Assembly: GCF_900107745.1 (NCBI RefSeq)
Contig: NZ_FNRO01000003.1
Coordinates: forward strand, 310,001-374,000
Reading direction: 5' to 3'
Source of the DNA: Variovorax sp. YR216
GTDB lineage: Bacteria > Pseudomonadota > Gammaproteobacteria > Burkholderiales > Burkholderiaceae_C
DNA length: 64,000 nucleotides
Within the stretch, counting starts at the first letter, position 1; each line of letters opens with the position of its first letter. A program made the translations under genes and the position numbers. Below, piece after piece: positions 49,676 through 58,018 of this stretch. Under the pieces are notes generated by a model. It saw only the letters and a list, made by a program, of their open reading frames with translations. It did no database searches and was not told the DNA's origin.

Positions 49676-50569
49676 ATGACAGATTCCGCCATCAACATTG
49701 CCCCCCGCGACAAGGCCGAAATCCTGGCCCAGGCGCTGCCGTACATCCGCAAGTTCCACGGCAAGACCATCGTCATCAAGTACGGCGGCAACGCCATGAC
49801 CGATCCCGAACTGCAGGCCGACTTCGCGGAAGACGTGGTGCTGCTCAAGCTCGTCGGCATGAACCCGGTGGTGGTGCACGGCGGCGGCCCGCAGATCGAG
49901 GCGGCCCTCAACCGGCTTGGCAAGAAGGGCCACTTCATCCAGGGCATGCGCGTCACGGACTCCGAGACCATGGAGGTCGTCGAGTGGGTGCTGGCCGGAG
50001 AAGTCCAGCAGGACATCGTGGGCCTCATCAACCAGGCTGGTGGCAAGGCGGTGGGATTGACCGGCCGCGACGGCGGCCTGATCCGTGCGCAGAAGCTCAA
50101 GATGGCCGACCGGAACGATCCCAACCTGCACCATGACGTGGGCCAGGTCGGCGACATCGTCTCGATCGACCCGAGCGTGGTCAAGGCGCTGCAGGACGAC
50201 GCCTTCATCCCGGTCGTGAGCCCGATCGGCTTCGGCGAGGCGAACGAGAGCTACAACATCAACGCCGACGTCGTTGCTGGCAAGCTGGCCACGGTGCTCA
50301 AGGCCGAGAAGCTGATGATGCTCACCAACACACCCGGCGTGCTCGACAAGAACGGCAATCTCCTGACCGACCTGAGCGCGCGCGAGATCGACGAGCTCTT
50401 CGCCGACGGCACGATCTCCGGCGGCATGCTGCCGAAGATCGAGGGTGCGCTCGACGCGGCCAAGAGCGGCGTCAATGCGGTCCACATCATCGACGGCCGC
50501 GTGCCGCACGCGATGCTCCTGGAGATCCTGACCGAGCAGGCGTTCGGCACGATGATTCGGGCGAGGTAG
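49676..50569 (+). CDS. argB: Acetylglutamate kinase
   Basis: A 297-residue amino acid kinase of arginine biosynthesis. Marks are [56 protein letters not shown] and [19 protein letters not shown]. The start [17 protein letters not shown] matches the usual betaproteobacterial N-terminus. It phosphorylates N-acetyl-L-glutamate in the cytoplasm. No other arg gene is near. Confidence 0.96.
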   Translation: MTDSAINIAPRDKAEILAQALPYIRKFHGKTIVIKYGGNAMTDPELQADFAEDVVLLKLVGMNPVVVHGGGPQIEAALNRLGKKGHFIQGMRVTDSETMEVVEWVLAGEVQQDIVGLINQAGGKAVGLTGRDGGLIRAQKLKMADRNDPNLHHDVGQVGDIVSIDPSVVKALQDDAFIPVVSPIGFGEANESYNINADVVAGKLATVLKAEKLMMLTNTPGVLDKNGNLLTDLSAREIDELFADGTISGGMLPKIEGALDAAKSGVNAVHIIDGRVPHAMLLEILTEQAFGTMIRAR

Positions 50570-50570
50570 G

Positions 50571-50637
50571 CTTGCCCCCAAGCTGCCGCCCCCTACCGGG
50601 GGCTGGCGGCCACACGAAGTGGGCAGGCCTGGGGTTA
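50571..50637. repeat. GC-rich intergenic hairpin, Comamonadaceae-style repeat
   Basis: Between the convergent argB and galE genes the sequence GCCGCCCCCTACCGGGGGC and the following GGCGGC form a strong hairpin; flanks read CCCCCAAGCT and a GGGCAGG-rich arm. Such short palindromes beginning with CCCCCAAGCT are familiar from Comamonadaceae intergenic regions. It may act as a bidirectional transcription stop. Only one copy was noticed in this window. Confidence 0.5.
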
Positions 50638-51654
50638 GCTTTGATACCCGTTCGGGTTGGCTTGCTGCCAGCGCCAGCTATCGGCGCACATCTGGTCCAG
50701 GCCGCGATGGGCGCGCCAGCCCAGAACGCTCTGGGCCAGTGACGGGTCGGCCCAGTAAGCCGGAACATCGCCGGGCCGACGGGGCCCGATTTCGTAGTTC
50801 AGTGGCCGGCCGCTCGCGCGCTCGAAGGCCTTCACCACATCGAGCACCGACGCGCCCTCGCCGGTGCCGAGGTTGACCTTGAGCAGTCCCGGCTGCTTTT
50901 CCGCATGCCGCAGTGCGGCCACATGGCCCTCGGCGAGGTCCATCACGTGCACGTAGTCGCGCACCCCTGTGCCATCGGCGGTGGGGTAGTCGCCGCCGTG
51001 CACCGCAAGCTTTTCCCGCAATCCGACGGCGACCTGGCACACGAACGGCATCAGGTTGTTGGGCTTGCCCTGCGGGTGCTCGCCGATCAGGCCGCTTTCG
51101 TGGGCGCCGACCGGATTGAAGTAGCGCAGCAGCGCGACGCTCCAGTCAGGGTGGGCGTGCTGCAGGTCGGACAGGGCCTGTTCGACCATCAGCTTCGACC
51201 ACCCGTACGGATTGGCCGGGCGCAGCGCCGCGTTCTCAGGGATCGGCGAACGCTCGGGGTCGCCGTAGACCGTCGCTGACGAAGAGAAGATCAGCGTGCG
51301 CACACTGGCGGCCTGCATCGCGGCCGCCAGTACCAGGGTGCCGTTGACGTTGTTGTCGTAGTAGGTGACCGGGTCTGCCACGGAGTCGCCCACCGCTTTC
51401 AGCCCCGCGAAGTGGATGACGCCGCCAATGCGCAGGTCGCGGAACAACCTGTCGAGCAGGGCACGGTCGCGGACGTCGCCTTCGATGAATTGCGGCCTCT
51501 TGCCCGTGATCTGTTCGAGTCGGTCGAGCACCCGCACATCGCTGTTGACGAGGTTGTCCAGGATCGCCGGCGTGTAGCCCGCCTGCGCCAGGGCCACGCA
51601 GGTATGGCTGCCGATGAAGCCGGCGCCGCCGGTGACAAGAATGGTTGCGCTCAT
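50635..51654 (-). CDS. galE: UDP-glucose 4-epimerase (second copy)
   Basis: A 339-residue GalE. It has [54 protein letters not shown] and the catalytic YGWSKLMVEQALSDLQ. It is similar to the copy at 34223-35227 over its full length (for instance LIGEHPQGKPNNLMPF against LIGEDPRGIPNNLMPY). This copy sits outside the island core, between argB and slmA, and has host-like high-GC codon use, so it is probably the housekeeping one. Confidence 0.94.
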   Translation of the reverse strand: MSATILVTGGAGFIGSHTCVALAQAGYTPAILDNLVNSDVRVLDRLEQITGKRPQFIEGDVRDRALLDRLFRDLRIGGVIHFAGLKAVGDSVADPVTYYDNNVNGTLVLAAAMQAASVRTLIFSSSATVYGDPERSPIPENAALRPANPYGWSKLMVEQALSDLQHAHPDWSVALLRYFNPVGAHESGLIGEHPQGKPNNLMPFVCQVAVGLREKLAVHGGDYPTADGTGVRDYVHVMDLAEGHVAALRHAEKQPGLLKVNLGTGEGASVLDVVKAFERASGRPLNYEIGPRRPGDVPAYWADPSLAQSVLGWRAHRGLDQMCADSWRWQQANPNGYQS

Positions 51655-51775
51655 CGAATTCGATCCTGGTCGATTGAAAGGATGTGTCGATTCTGCGCGA
51701 CAAGCAGGGCTTGTCCGGTTGGCAGCCGCTAACAGCCGTGTGCGAGAATCATTTTTTTACATTTTGCGCGTGCCC

Positions 51776-52420
51776 ATGCAGAACGACGAGCCCAGCGCCG
51801 TTGGCGCCCCCAGCAGTTCAGATCCGGTGGCCGCACCGATGAGAAAGCGGCCCAAGCCGGGAGAACGGCGCGTGCAGATTCTCCAGGCCTTGGCGTCCAT
51901 GCTCGAGCAGCCCGGCGCCGAACGCGTGACCACCGCGGCGCTGGCCGCGCGACTCGAAGTAAGTGAGGCCGCGCTCTACCGGCACTTCGCCAGCAAGGCG
52001 CAGATGTTCGAGGGGCTAATCGACTTCATCGAGCAGAGCGTGTTCACCCTCGTCAACCAGATCGTCGAGCGCGAGGGTGCGGGCCGCGACCAGGCTGCCC
52101 GCATCGTTGCGATGGTGGTGCAGTTCGCCGAGAAGAACCCGGGCATGACCCGCGTGATGGTCGGCGATGCGCTGGTGTTCGAGAACGAGCGGCTGCAGAA
52201 CCGAATGAACCAGTTCTTCGACAAAATCGAGGCCACGCTGCGCCAGGTGCTGCGCGACGCGGCCGCTGGCGATGGTGCTGCGGCGCCGACGATCGATGCG
52301 CAGATCCGCGCTTCCGCACTCGTTGCTTTCATAGTCGGACGACTCCAACGATTTGCTCGGTCTGGATTCCGACGAGCGCCATCCGAACATCTGGATGCGG
52401 TTGTCGCCCTAATGCTTTGA
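51776..52420 (+). CDS. slmA: Nucleoid occlusion factor SlmA-like TetR-family protein
   Basis: A 214-residue TetR-family protein. The HTH region reads GERRVQILQALASMLEQPGA, VTTAALAARLEVSEAALYRH and FASKAQMFEGLIDFIEQSVF, closely matching SlmA. The C-terminal part has RMNQFFDKIEATLRQVLRDA and LVAFIVGRLQRFARSGFRRA, also SlmA-like. SlmA binds DNA sites over the nucleoid and blocks FtsZ ring assembly. Family length is about 200. The neighbourhood of argB is a known betaproteobacterial arrangement. It is divergent from galE; the first 30 residues are variable. Confidence 0.85.
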   Translation: MQNDEPSAVGAPSSSDPVAAPMRKRPKPGERRVQILQALASMLEQPGAERVTTAALAARLEVSEAALYRHFASKAQMFEGLIDFIEQSVFTLVNQIVEREGAGRDQAARIVAMVVQFAEKNPGMTRVMVGDALVFENERLQNRMNQFFDKIEATLRQVLRDAAAGDGAAAPTIDAQIRASALVAFIVGRLQRFARSGFRRAPSEHLDAVVALML

Positions 52421-52753
52421 TGCGAAGACCCTTGAGGTAATACAGGCTTGTCTGTGTGCAATTAGCCGCCCCGTAGCGCTAGCACAGCGCGGTGTCCCTC
52501 TTGCCTGCCCCTGCCAAAGTCGAGATATTGCCGGCGGGCAGGGCAGGGCAGGGCAGGGCAGGGTGGGGTGCGGTGGCCGAAAGACAAAAGCCACCTTTCT
52601 CGAAATGAGGCAAATGCCGTCCCATTTTTTAGCGAAAACTCCGGTGATGGCATCGGCTTGCTCAGTTGGTTGCTCTCTTTGATGGCTTTGGCGGAGAGAG
52701 ACTAGCGCTGCAGTACCGCACTCATTCTGGCCCATTCCCGCTGGGCATAAACC
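52421..52753. other. Gap with a short tandem repeat, left flank of the mobilization module
   Basis: No gene is supported here. A 108-codon minus-strand frame (52409-52735) spans a low-complexity repeat and has no homology. Five direct copies of GGGCA at 52536-52560 form the repeat. This stretch separates slmA from the mobC-like gene and may contain the left boundary of the inserted module. Confidence 0.4.
52536..52560 (+). repeat. Five copies of the 5-base repeat GGGCA
   Basis: GGGCA is repeated five times without interruption, followed by a G-rich run. It lies outside coding sequence. Such a tract is prone to slippage; no function is evident. Confidence 0.75.
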
Positions 52754-53089
52754 TCAATCCGGGTATTGAGGAGTGGCGCGAACTTTATCTGCAGGTTGGT
52801 GTCCGCGAAGATACTCAGCTTGCGAGCATTCAAACAATCTTCGGTCATCGCCCCTCTCCAGGGTCGAAACCATCGACGCGAAGAACCGGGCGCCATCAAT
52901 TTTTCCGGTCTTGATTTTCTCAAGAATGATTGAGCCGATCAGATATTTTCGTCTACTCTCGTCTCGGCGTGTGCGTTCCAGTTTTACTAACTCTTCACGC
53001 TTGGCGACTTGGATGAGCTGATCTCGTTTTTGCTCGAGTTGTTTCAACTTCAGCTGTAGCTGGGCGATTCTCTCGTTCACTGCTGTCAC
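52754..53089 (-). CDS. MobC/TraD-like mobilization accessory protein
   Basis: A 111-residue protein starting with GTG at 53089; AAGGAG lies 5 bases upstream of it, which decides the start. Residues 5-50 form a coiled coil (RIAQLQLKLKQLEQKRDQLI). The rest reads RRDESRRKYLIGSIILEKIK and MVSTLERGDDRRLFE, as in small relaxosome proteins coded next to MobA/MobL relaxases. It should assist the relaxase at oriT. It is divergent from mobA with the oriT-like sequence between, the arrangement of MOBQ plasmids. Confidence 0.7.
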   Translation of the reverse strand: MTAVNERIAQLQLKLKQLEQKRDQLIQVAKREELVKLERTRRDESRRKYLIGSIILEKIKTGKIDGARFFASMVSTLERGDDRRLFECSQAEYLRGHQPADKVRATPQYPD

Positions 53090-53293
53090 CGGATCTCCTT
53101 TGCTCGTGATCTGAAGTGTAGGGAGGGAGCCCCTGCAGTGGTGTTTTTTTTTTGCGGCGAGGGGAGAGGCAAGCACACGCCAAGTCGGTGAAGGGCGCAC
53201 TTATGCAAACTTTGAAAACTTTTTCTCGCGAATCCGTGCTGGCGGCTAGGATGCAGTGACGACATCTGAAAATTGCTTGGACAAGAGTTCGCC
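53090..53293. other. oriT: Origin of transfer region with an IncQ-type nic sequence
   Basis: On the minus strand the sequence TAAGTGCGCCCT occurs at 53203-53192, the same dodecamer as the nic region of R1162/RSF1010 and pTF1 oriT. Next to it, on the plus strand, are repeated AAACTTT elements (53207-53223) in the place where IncQ oriTs have an inverted repeat. The position between divergent mobC-like and mobA genes is as expected. A poly-T tract lies near 53145. Confidence 0.75.
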
Positions 53294-54265
53294 ATGTATC
53301 ATTTCTCCGTAAAGTGCCTCTCGCGGTCGCGGGGCCGTCGTGCGACGGCAGCCGCCGCGTACCGTGCCGCTCAAAAGATCGTCGACCGCCGCACGGGCGT
53401 CATTTTCGATTTCTCTCGAAAGAGCGGAGTCGTACATGCAGAAATATTGGTTCCGCCCGGCGCGCCGAGCTGGGCCAAGGATCGCGAACTGTTATGGAAT
53501 GCAGTCGAGCAAAAGGAAACACGAGTGAATTCGACGGTAGCGCGTGAGTTTGAGGTAGCAATCCCGGCAGAGCTGGATGAATATCAGCGTCGAGCCTTCG
53601 CGGTTGATTTCGCCCGGGAGATCGTGGCGCGTCATCGTTGCGCGGTGGATCTATGCCTTCATGAGCCTAGCCGTCGAGGACACCGGAAAAATTATCATGC
53701 CCATATTCTTTGCACTACCCGCCGCCTGGAACGAGAGGGCTTTACCGAGAAGACTAGGGAGCTTGATGTAGTCAAGAGCGGCGAGGTAGCGTGGTGGCGT
53801 CAGCGATTTGCCGAGATTCAAAACGAACACTTGCGCCGAGCAGGACACACCAAGCGTGTCGATCATCGTACTCTTCGTGCGCAAGGAATTTTGCGGGCTC
53901 CCACAGTTCATTTGGGTTCCGCCGCCACAAACTTTGAGCGTCGCACCAATCTCCCGTCTCGACGAAGGCTGGAATTGGATCAGAAGATTGAATGGGAGAA
54001 TAGCCGACTAGAGTCGATCTCGAAGAAGCCAGTGCCGCTGGATTTGGATGATGAAATAGTATGTGGAAAAAGAGATTTGGAAAAAATCCAGGAGGCGTGC
54101 GAGCGAAATCTTATTGAGCTTCCTCTCGAGATCGAATCACGCGAATGTCAAACCTCGAGCCTCGAGCAAGCCCCTGAGGTGTTAAGACTTGCGCAGGACC
54201 CGCCGGATTCGTCGCTAGAAGATGAATTTGATGACGATGCACGCGCAGACGTCCCGAGATTCTGA
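53294..54265 (+). CDS. MobA/MobL-family relaxase (MOBQ type)
   Basis: A 323-residue protein. The start MYHFSVKCLSRSRGRRATAA is typical of MobA/MobL (Tyr2 region, RATAAAAYRA). The metal-binding HUH motif is GHRKNYHAHILCTTRRL, preceded by RCAVDLCLHEPS. After residue 210 the protein is charged and unlike known domains, and there is no primase domain as in RSF1010 MobA. It would nick oriT and lead strand transfer with help of another plasmid's conjugation system. Codon use is less GC-biased than the neighbours, fitting an acquired element. Confidence 0.88.
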   Translation: MYHFSVKCLSRSRGRRATAAAAYRAAQKIVDRRTGVIFDFSRKSGVVHAEILVPPGAPSWAKDRELLWNAVEQKETRVNSTVAREFEVAIPAELDEYQRRAFAVDFAREIVARHRCAVDLCLHEPSRRGHRKNYHAHILCTTRRLEREGFTEKTRELDVVKSGEVAWWRQRFAEIQNEHLRRAGHTKRVDHRTLRAQGILRAPTVHLGSAATNFERRTNLPSRRRLELDQKIEWENSRLESISKKPVPLDLDDEIVCGKRDLEKIQEACERNLIELPLEIESRECQTSSLEQAPEVLRLAQDPPDSSLEDEFDDDARADVPRF

Positions 54266-54383
54266 ACCTCACTTCAAGCGCTTGGAGCGGAGGCGAATAA
54301 TGCCGAGCGATTCAGAAATCCGTCAGTCCGTTGCGGCGCCAGCGTCGAAGTACAGGTTACTGGCTTAGCAATGCGGCGGGGGA

Positions 54384-54785
54384 TCAGATCATCGATTTCG
54401 CCTGGTTCAGGACGAAGTCGCAGGCCTTCTTGGTGAGTTCGGCCTTGAGGCCGCCGCCGGTCAGGTCCATCTTCTTGCCGTCGCTGTTCGTCAGGATGCC
54501 CTTCGATCCATCGACGTAGCCGGTGTCCTTGGCCGGTTGGCCGCCGGGGATCTTGCTCATGAGCTGATCCTTGACCGACGAGGCGTTCGCGCCGCTGAGG
54601 TAGTTGTTCTTCAGGCAGTACTCCAGCACGCCCGCGGCGTTGCCAAGGCTGCCCGAGGCCATCGATCCGGTGCCCGAACCCGCGCCTCCGGCGAGGCCCT
54701 TGAGAGCGTCCAGACCCTGCGCGTGCGCGCAGCCGAGGGCGCCGACAAAGACGAGTGCCAAACCGTGTCGGATGAAGTGATTCAT
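54384..54785 (-). CDS. DUF2501 family exported protein (YjjA-like)
   Basis: A 133-residue protein with a Sec signal peptide (LALVFVGALGCAHAQG; cleavage near residue 23). The mature part matches DUF2501: GLDALKGLAGG, VLEYCLKNNYLSGANASSVK and GGGLKAELTKKACDFVLNQA, with two cysteines that may form a disulfide. Function of the family is unknown; it is expected in the periplasm. Found right after the mobilization module, divergent from the TAXI protein gene. Confidence 0.85.
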   Translation of the reverse strand: MNHFIRHGLALVFVGALGCAHAQGLDALKGLAGGAGSGTGSMASGSLGNAAGVLEYCLKNNYLSGANASSVKDQLMSKIPGGQPAKDTGYVDGSKGILTNSDGKKMDLTGGGLKAELTKKACDFVLNQAKSMI

Positions 54786-54906
54786 ACGCGCCTCCTTGAA
54801 TTGAAAAGCTCGCGAAGACTAGCGCAAGCCCAAGGCGGGACCGAGACGACATTGCAACAGTTCGTGGGCAGAATGAGGAAATCCCAACGCGAGCGCCTGT
54901 TGACGC

Positions 54907-56283
54907 ATGAAGACTCCGGCAATGCCAACGCTGCCTACGGGCCGACGACTCGTCCTCTGGCTCGCGTTGATCGCTGCGCTCGCCGTGGCGATCTGGTTCG
55001 TCGTCCGCTACGTGAGCCCGCTGCCGCCGCGCATGATCGTGATGAGCACCGGCGCCACCGACGGCGCCTATCACCGCTTCGGCCTGCGCTATCAGGAGCT
55101 CCTGAAGGCCGAGGGCATCCGGCTCGAACTGAAGCCCTCGAGCGGCGGTGTCGAGAACCTGCAGCGGCTCAATGACGGCACGGTCGAGGTGGCGTTCGTG
55201 CAGGGCGGCACGGGCGTCCTCGCGCTCGACCCCGACGCGTCGGCGGACTCGACGCCGCTGCGCTCGCTGGCGACGGTGGCCTTCGAGCCGGTCTGGATCT
55301 TCACGCGCACCCTCGACGTGTCGAAGGGGCTCGAAGCGCTCGCCGGCAAGCGAATCGCGGTCGGCGTGGCGGGCAGCGGCAACTATCAGGTCGCTCACCA
55401 GTTGCTGGCCGTCTATGGCATCACCGTGCCCGACGGACAACAAGGTGCGGTCGATGGCACGGCCTTCGTGAACTCTGGCGGCCTTGCCGCCGCGGAGCAA
55501 CTGGCAAAGGGCGAGGTCGACGCGGTGATCATCATCGCGGCGCCGCAGGCTCCGGCAGTACAGAAGCTACTTGCCGATCCGGCCGTGCGGCTGGCGTCGC
55601 TCGACCACGTCGAGGGTCTGGCGCGCCGCTATCCGTACTTCCGGCCGGTCAGCCTGAAGCGGGGCTCCGTCAATCCGAAGCTCGACTTGCCCGCACAGGA
55701 CGTCAGCCTGCTGGCGACGACGGCCAACCTCGTCGTGCGCGATGAACTGCATCCGGCACTGACCTATCTGCTGCTCGAAGCCGCGCGGCAGGTGCACCGG
55801 CAGCCCAGCCTGATCAACCGGCCGGACGACTTCCCGAGCGCGCAGGGGACGGACTTCCCCTTGTCGGACCAGGCCGACCGGTACTTCAAGCATGGCCGGC
55901 CCTTCCTCCAGAACTACCTGCCGTTCTGGGCCGCCAACTACGTGCAGCGGCTGCTTCTCCTGCTGGTGCCCTTGGTGGCGATCCTCGTGCCGCTGGGGCG
56001 CGTGCTGCCTGGGCTCATCGGATGGCGACGGCGCAGCCGGCTGTACCGGCGCTATGGCGAGCTGAAGTTCCTGGAGCAGGATCTCGCGTCGCGCAAGCTC
56101 GACGCCGCGGAGCGCGGCGAAGCGTTGTCACGGCTCGACCACATCGAGGAAGAGATTATCGAGACCAAGTTCCCCCTGGATTTCTCGGACCGGGTCTACA
56201 CGTTGCGCCAGCACGTGGACTACGTCCGCGCGCAGTTGAACCGGCAGATGGAAGCTGCCGGCGATCGCCGCGATGCCCGGTGA
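54907..56283 (+). CDS. TAXI-family TRAP transporter solute-binding protein with C-terminal membrane segment
   Basis: A 458-residue protein. An N-terminal membrane segment (residues 14-35, LVLWLALIAALAVAIWFVV) anchors or exports it. Residues 42-320 match the TAXI binding fold: MIVMSTGATDGAYHRFGLRY, LKPSSGGVENLQRLNDGTVE, VGVAGSGNYQVAHQLLAVYG and VDAVIIIAAPQAPAVQKLL. A second membrane segment (LLLLLVPLVAILVPLGRVLP, about 345-365) and a coiled-coil tail follow, an architecture longer than the 320-residue soluble TAXI proteins. No TRAP permease gene is adjacent, so it may serve as a sensor-like or orphan receptor. Confidence 0.85.
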   Translation: MKTPAMPTLPTGRRLVLWLALIAALAVAIWFVVRYVSPLPPRMIVMSTGATDGAYHRFGLRYQELLKAEGIRLELKPSSGGVENLQRLNDGTVEVAFVQGGTGVLALDPDASADSTPLRSLATVAFEPVWIFTRTLDVSKGLEALAGKRIAVGVAGSGNYQVAHQLLAVYGITVPDGQQGAVDGTAFVNSGGLAAAEQLAKGEVDAVIIIAAPQAPAVQKLLADPAVRLASLDHVEGLARRYPYFRPVSLKRGSVNPKLDLPAQDVSLLATTANLVVRDELHPALTYLLLEAARQVHRQPSLINRPDDFPSAQGTDFPLSDQADRYFKHGRPFLQNYLPFWAANYVQRLLLLLVPLVAILVPLGRVLPGLIGWRRRSRLYRRYGELKFLEQDLASRKLDAAERGEALSRLDHIEEEIIETKFPLDFSDRVYTLRQHVDYVRAQLNRQMEAAGDRRDAR

Positions 56284-56294
56284 GCGCACATGAA

Positions 56295-56330
56295 AAAAGC
56301 CGGAGCCGCATCGCTGCGGTCCCGGCTTTT
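56295..56330. terminator. Bidirectional rho-independent terminator
   Basis: A hairpin with arms AAAAGCCGG and CCGGCTTTT and an inner CCGCA/TGCGG stem lies directly after the TAXI gene. A-run on the left and T-run on the right allow termination in both directions, serving also the DUF4148 gene that converges here. Confidence 0.85.
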
Positions 56331-56347
56331 CATTGCCCCGATGCGGA

Positions 56348-56698
56348 TTACAGGGCGGCCTGGCGGGTGAACGAAACCTTCGGCTTCAGGTAAGCCGCAG
56401 GCACTTGGTCGCGGTAGAAGGCGCGGCGGTCCAGGCTTTGCAGCGGGTTGTGGGCAGCCGCGACAGCCTGTTCTTGCACAACGGCGCGATTGGTGGTCGA
56501 TGCGACGGTTTCGACGCCTGCGTCAGCGGCATCGCCGTACGCATTGCCGGCGCGGGCGGCAGCCACGGCCCCGCTCTGAACTTCGGCGCGGCTGTTGGCG
56601 GTGGTCAGGGGATGCACGCCGTCGTACGTTTCGGCGTTGGCACCAGCGACGGCCAAGAGGGAGAGAGCAGCCGCTGCGAGGATCTTCGAGGTCTTCAT
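56348..56698 (-). CDS. DUF4148 family small exported protein
   Basis: A 116-residue protein. The start MKTSKILAAAALSLLAVAGA begins a clear Sec signal peptide with cleavage after ANA. The mature part is Ala-rich with repeated pieces (SRAEVQSGAVAAARAGNAYG, NRAVVQEQAVAAAHNP), typical of DUF4148 proteins, which are plentiful in Burkholderiales and probably periplasmic. Function unknown. The upstream frame to 56758 has no ribosome site. Confidence 0.82.
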   Translation of the reverse strand: MKTSKILAAAALSLLAVAGANAETYDGVHPLTTANSRAEVQSGAVAAARAGNAYGDAADAGVETVASTTNRAVVQEQAVAAAHNPLQSLDRRAFYRDQVPAAYLKPKVSFTRQAAL

Positions 56699-56947
56699 GT
56701 CAGGTTTTCCTTCAATGCGTTTGGACGATTCCGAACCGGTCGCGGGGTGTGTTGCCATCCTTCGGGATGGCCACAGCGCTCAGTGCCTGTTCGCCCAGAT
56801 CAGCGTGTTGGCTGATCCGTGGGATGAAGTTTGCGCGATTTTTCTAAGTAAAAACCCTCAGAAAAGGAAGCGCGGCGTCACCGAATTGGAAACAATCGAC
56901 CGGCGTGCCGGCGGTGCCGCCGGGCGCCGAAACGCATCGGAAACCCG

Positions 56948-58006
56948 TCAATCGACGGTGACGCCGACCTTCTTTGCGGCTTCGGCGATCTCGCCCCAGG
57001 TCGCATCGTCGAGCCAGATGCCACCCTGCTCGCGAGCCGCGCGGGCACGGCGTTCGGGCTCGCCTGCAATCTGCACCGCGTCGAACCCGGCGCCCGGCGG
57101 GCTCTGCCGCAGCCACTCGATGAAGGCCCGTGCCTCTTGCTCGAAGGCGGCCTTTGTTCCCAGCTTCGCGGGATCGATGAGGACAGCGAGCATTCCGTTG
57201 AGCACCGTGCGCGCCGTGTCGGCCGGCCGATGCCATGTGCCGCCACCCGTCAGCGCGCCGCCCAGCAGTTCGCAAGCCACCGCCATGCCATAGCCCTTGT
57301 GCTCGCCGAAGGTCAGGAGCGCACCGAAAAGCCCGTTGCTCTGCGGCACCACGACCACGCCCGGATCGTTCGTCGGCGCGCCGTGCTCGTCGATCAGGTA
57401 GCCGGGGGGCACGCGTTCGCCCTTGTTGTGCGCGACGCGCATCTTGCCCTGCGCCACGCGGCTGGTCGCGAAGTCGAGGATGAAGGGCTCTGCACCCGCC
57501 AGCGGCACGCCGATGCAGCAGGGGTTGGTGCCGAAGCGTCCGTCGCCGCCGCCCCACGGAGCGACCACCGGCCGCGACAGCACGTTGACGAAGTGCATCG
57601 ACACCAGTCCTTGCGCTGTCGCCATTTCCGCGAAATGCCCGATGCGCCCCAGGTGATGCGATTCGGCCAGCGACACGATGCAACTCCCGTGCTGCTTCGC
57701 GCGCGCGATGCCCAGCTCCATCGCCTGCACGCCGACGATCTGCCCGTAACCGTGCTGTCCGTCGATTGCAAGCATTGCGCCCGCATCGAGCTTGACCTTG
57801 ATGGCGGCGTTCGGCTTGAGTCCGCCCTCGGCCACTGCATCGACATAGCGCGGCACCATGCCGACCCCGTGCGAATCGTGCCCGCTCAGATTGGCCAGCA
57901 CGAGGTTGGATGCGACTTGTTCGGCCTCGGCCGGGGAACTCCCGGCGGCCTGGATGATGGCTGCGACCTGCTTTCGCAGGGTGGATGCCTGGATCGTTCT
58001 GGACAT
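56948..58006 (-). CDS. Ldh-family NAD(P)-dependent oxidoreductase
   Basis: A 352-residue member of the malate/L-lactate dehydrogenase type 2 (Ldh_2) family. Key parts: ANLSGHDSHGVGMVPRYVDA (catalytic His46 region), IDGQHGYGQIVGVQAMELGI, PWGGGDGRFGTNPCCIGVPL and GEHKGYGMAVACELLGGAL. Family members reduce 2-keto acids such as 2,3-diketo-L-gulonate, ureidoglycolate or piperideine-2-carboxylate. In this operon (gntR-uxaA-ldh) it may reduce or oxidise a sugar-acid intermediate. Substrate unknown. It starts 12 bases after the uxaA stop. Confidence 0.87.
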   Translation of the reverse strand: MSRTIQASTLRKQVAAIIQAAGSSPAEAEQVASNLVLANLSGHDSHGVGMVPRYVDAVAEGGLKPNAAIKVKLDAGAMLAIDGQHGYGQIVGVQAMELGIARAKQHGSCIVSLAESHHLGRIGHFAEMATAQGLVSMHFVNVLSRPVVAPWGGGDGRFGTNPCCIGVPLAGAEPFILDFATSRVAQGKMRVAHNKGERVPPGYLIDEHGAPTNDPGVVVVPQSNGLFGALLTFGEHKGYGMAVACELLGGALTGGGTWHRPADTARTVLNGMLAVLIDPAKLGTKAAFEQEARAFIEWLRQSPPGAGFDAVQIAGEPERRARAAREQGGIWLDDATWGEIAEAAKKVGVTVD

Positions 58007-58018
58007 GGGGTCTCTTTC

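Noticed and set aside
52536..52560. Possible CRISPR or iteron array
   Set aside because: The GGGCA units are only five bases long and adjacent with no spacers; neither CRISPR nor a typical plasmid iteron.
52409..52735. 108-codon minus-strand frame next to slmA
   Set aside because: It runs through the GGGCA tandem repeat, has no homology and no ribosome site.
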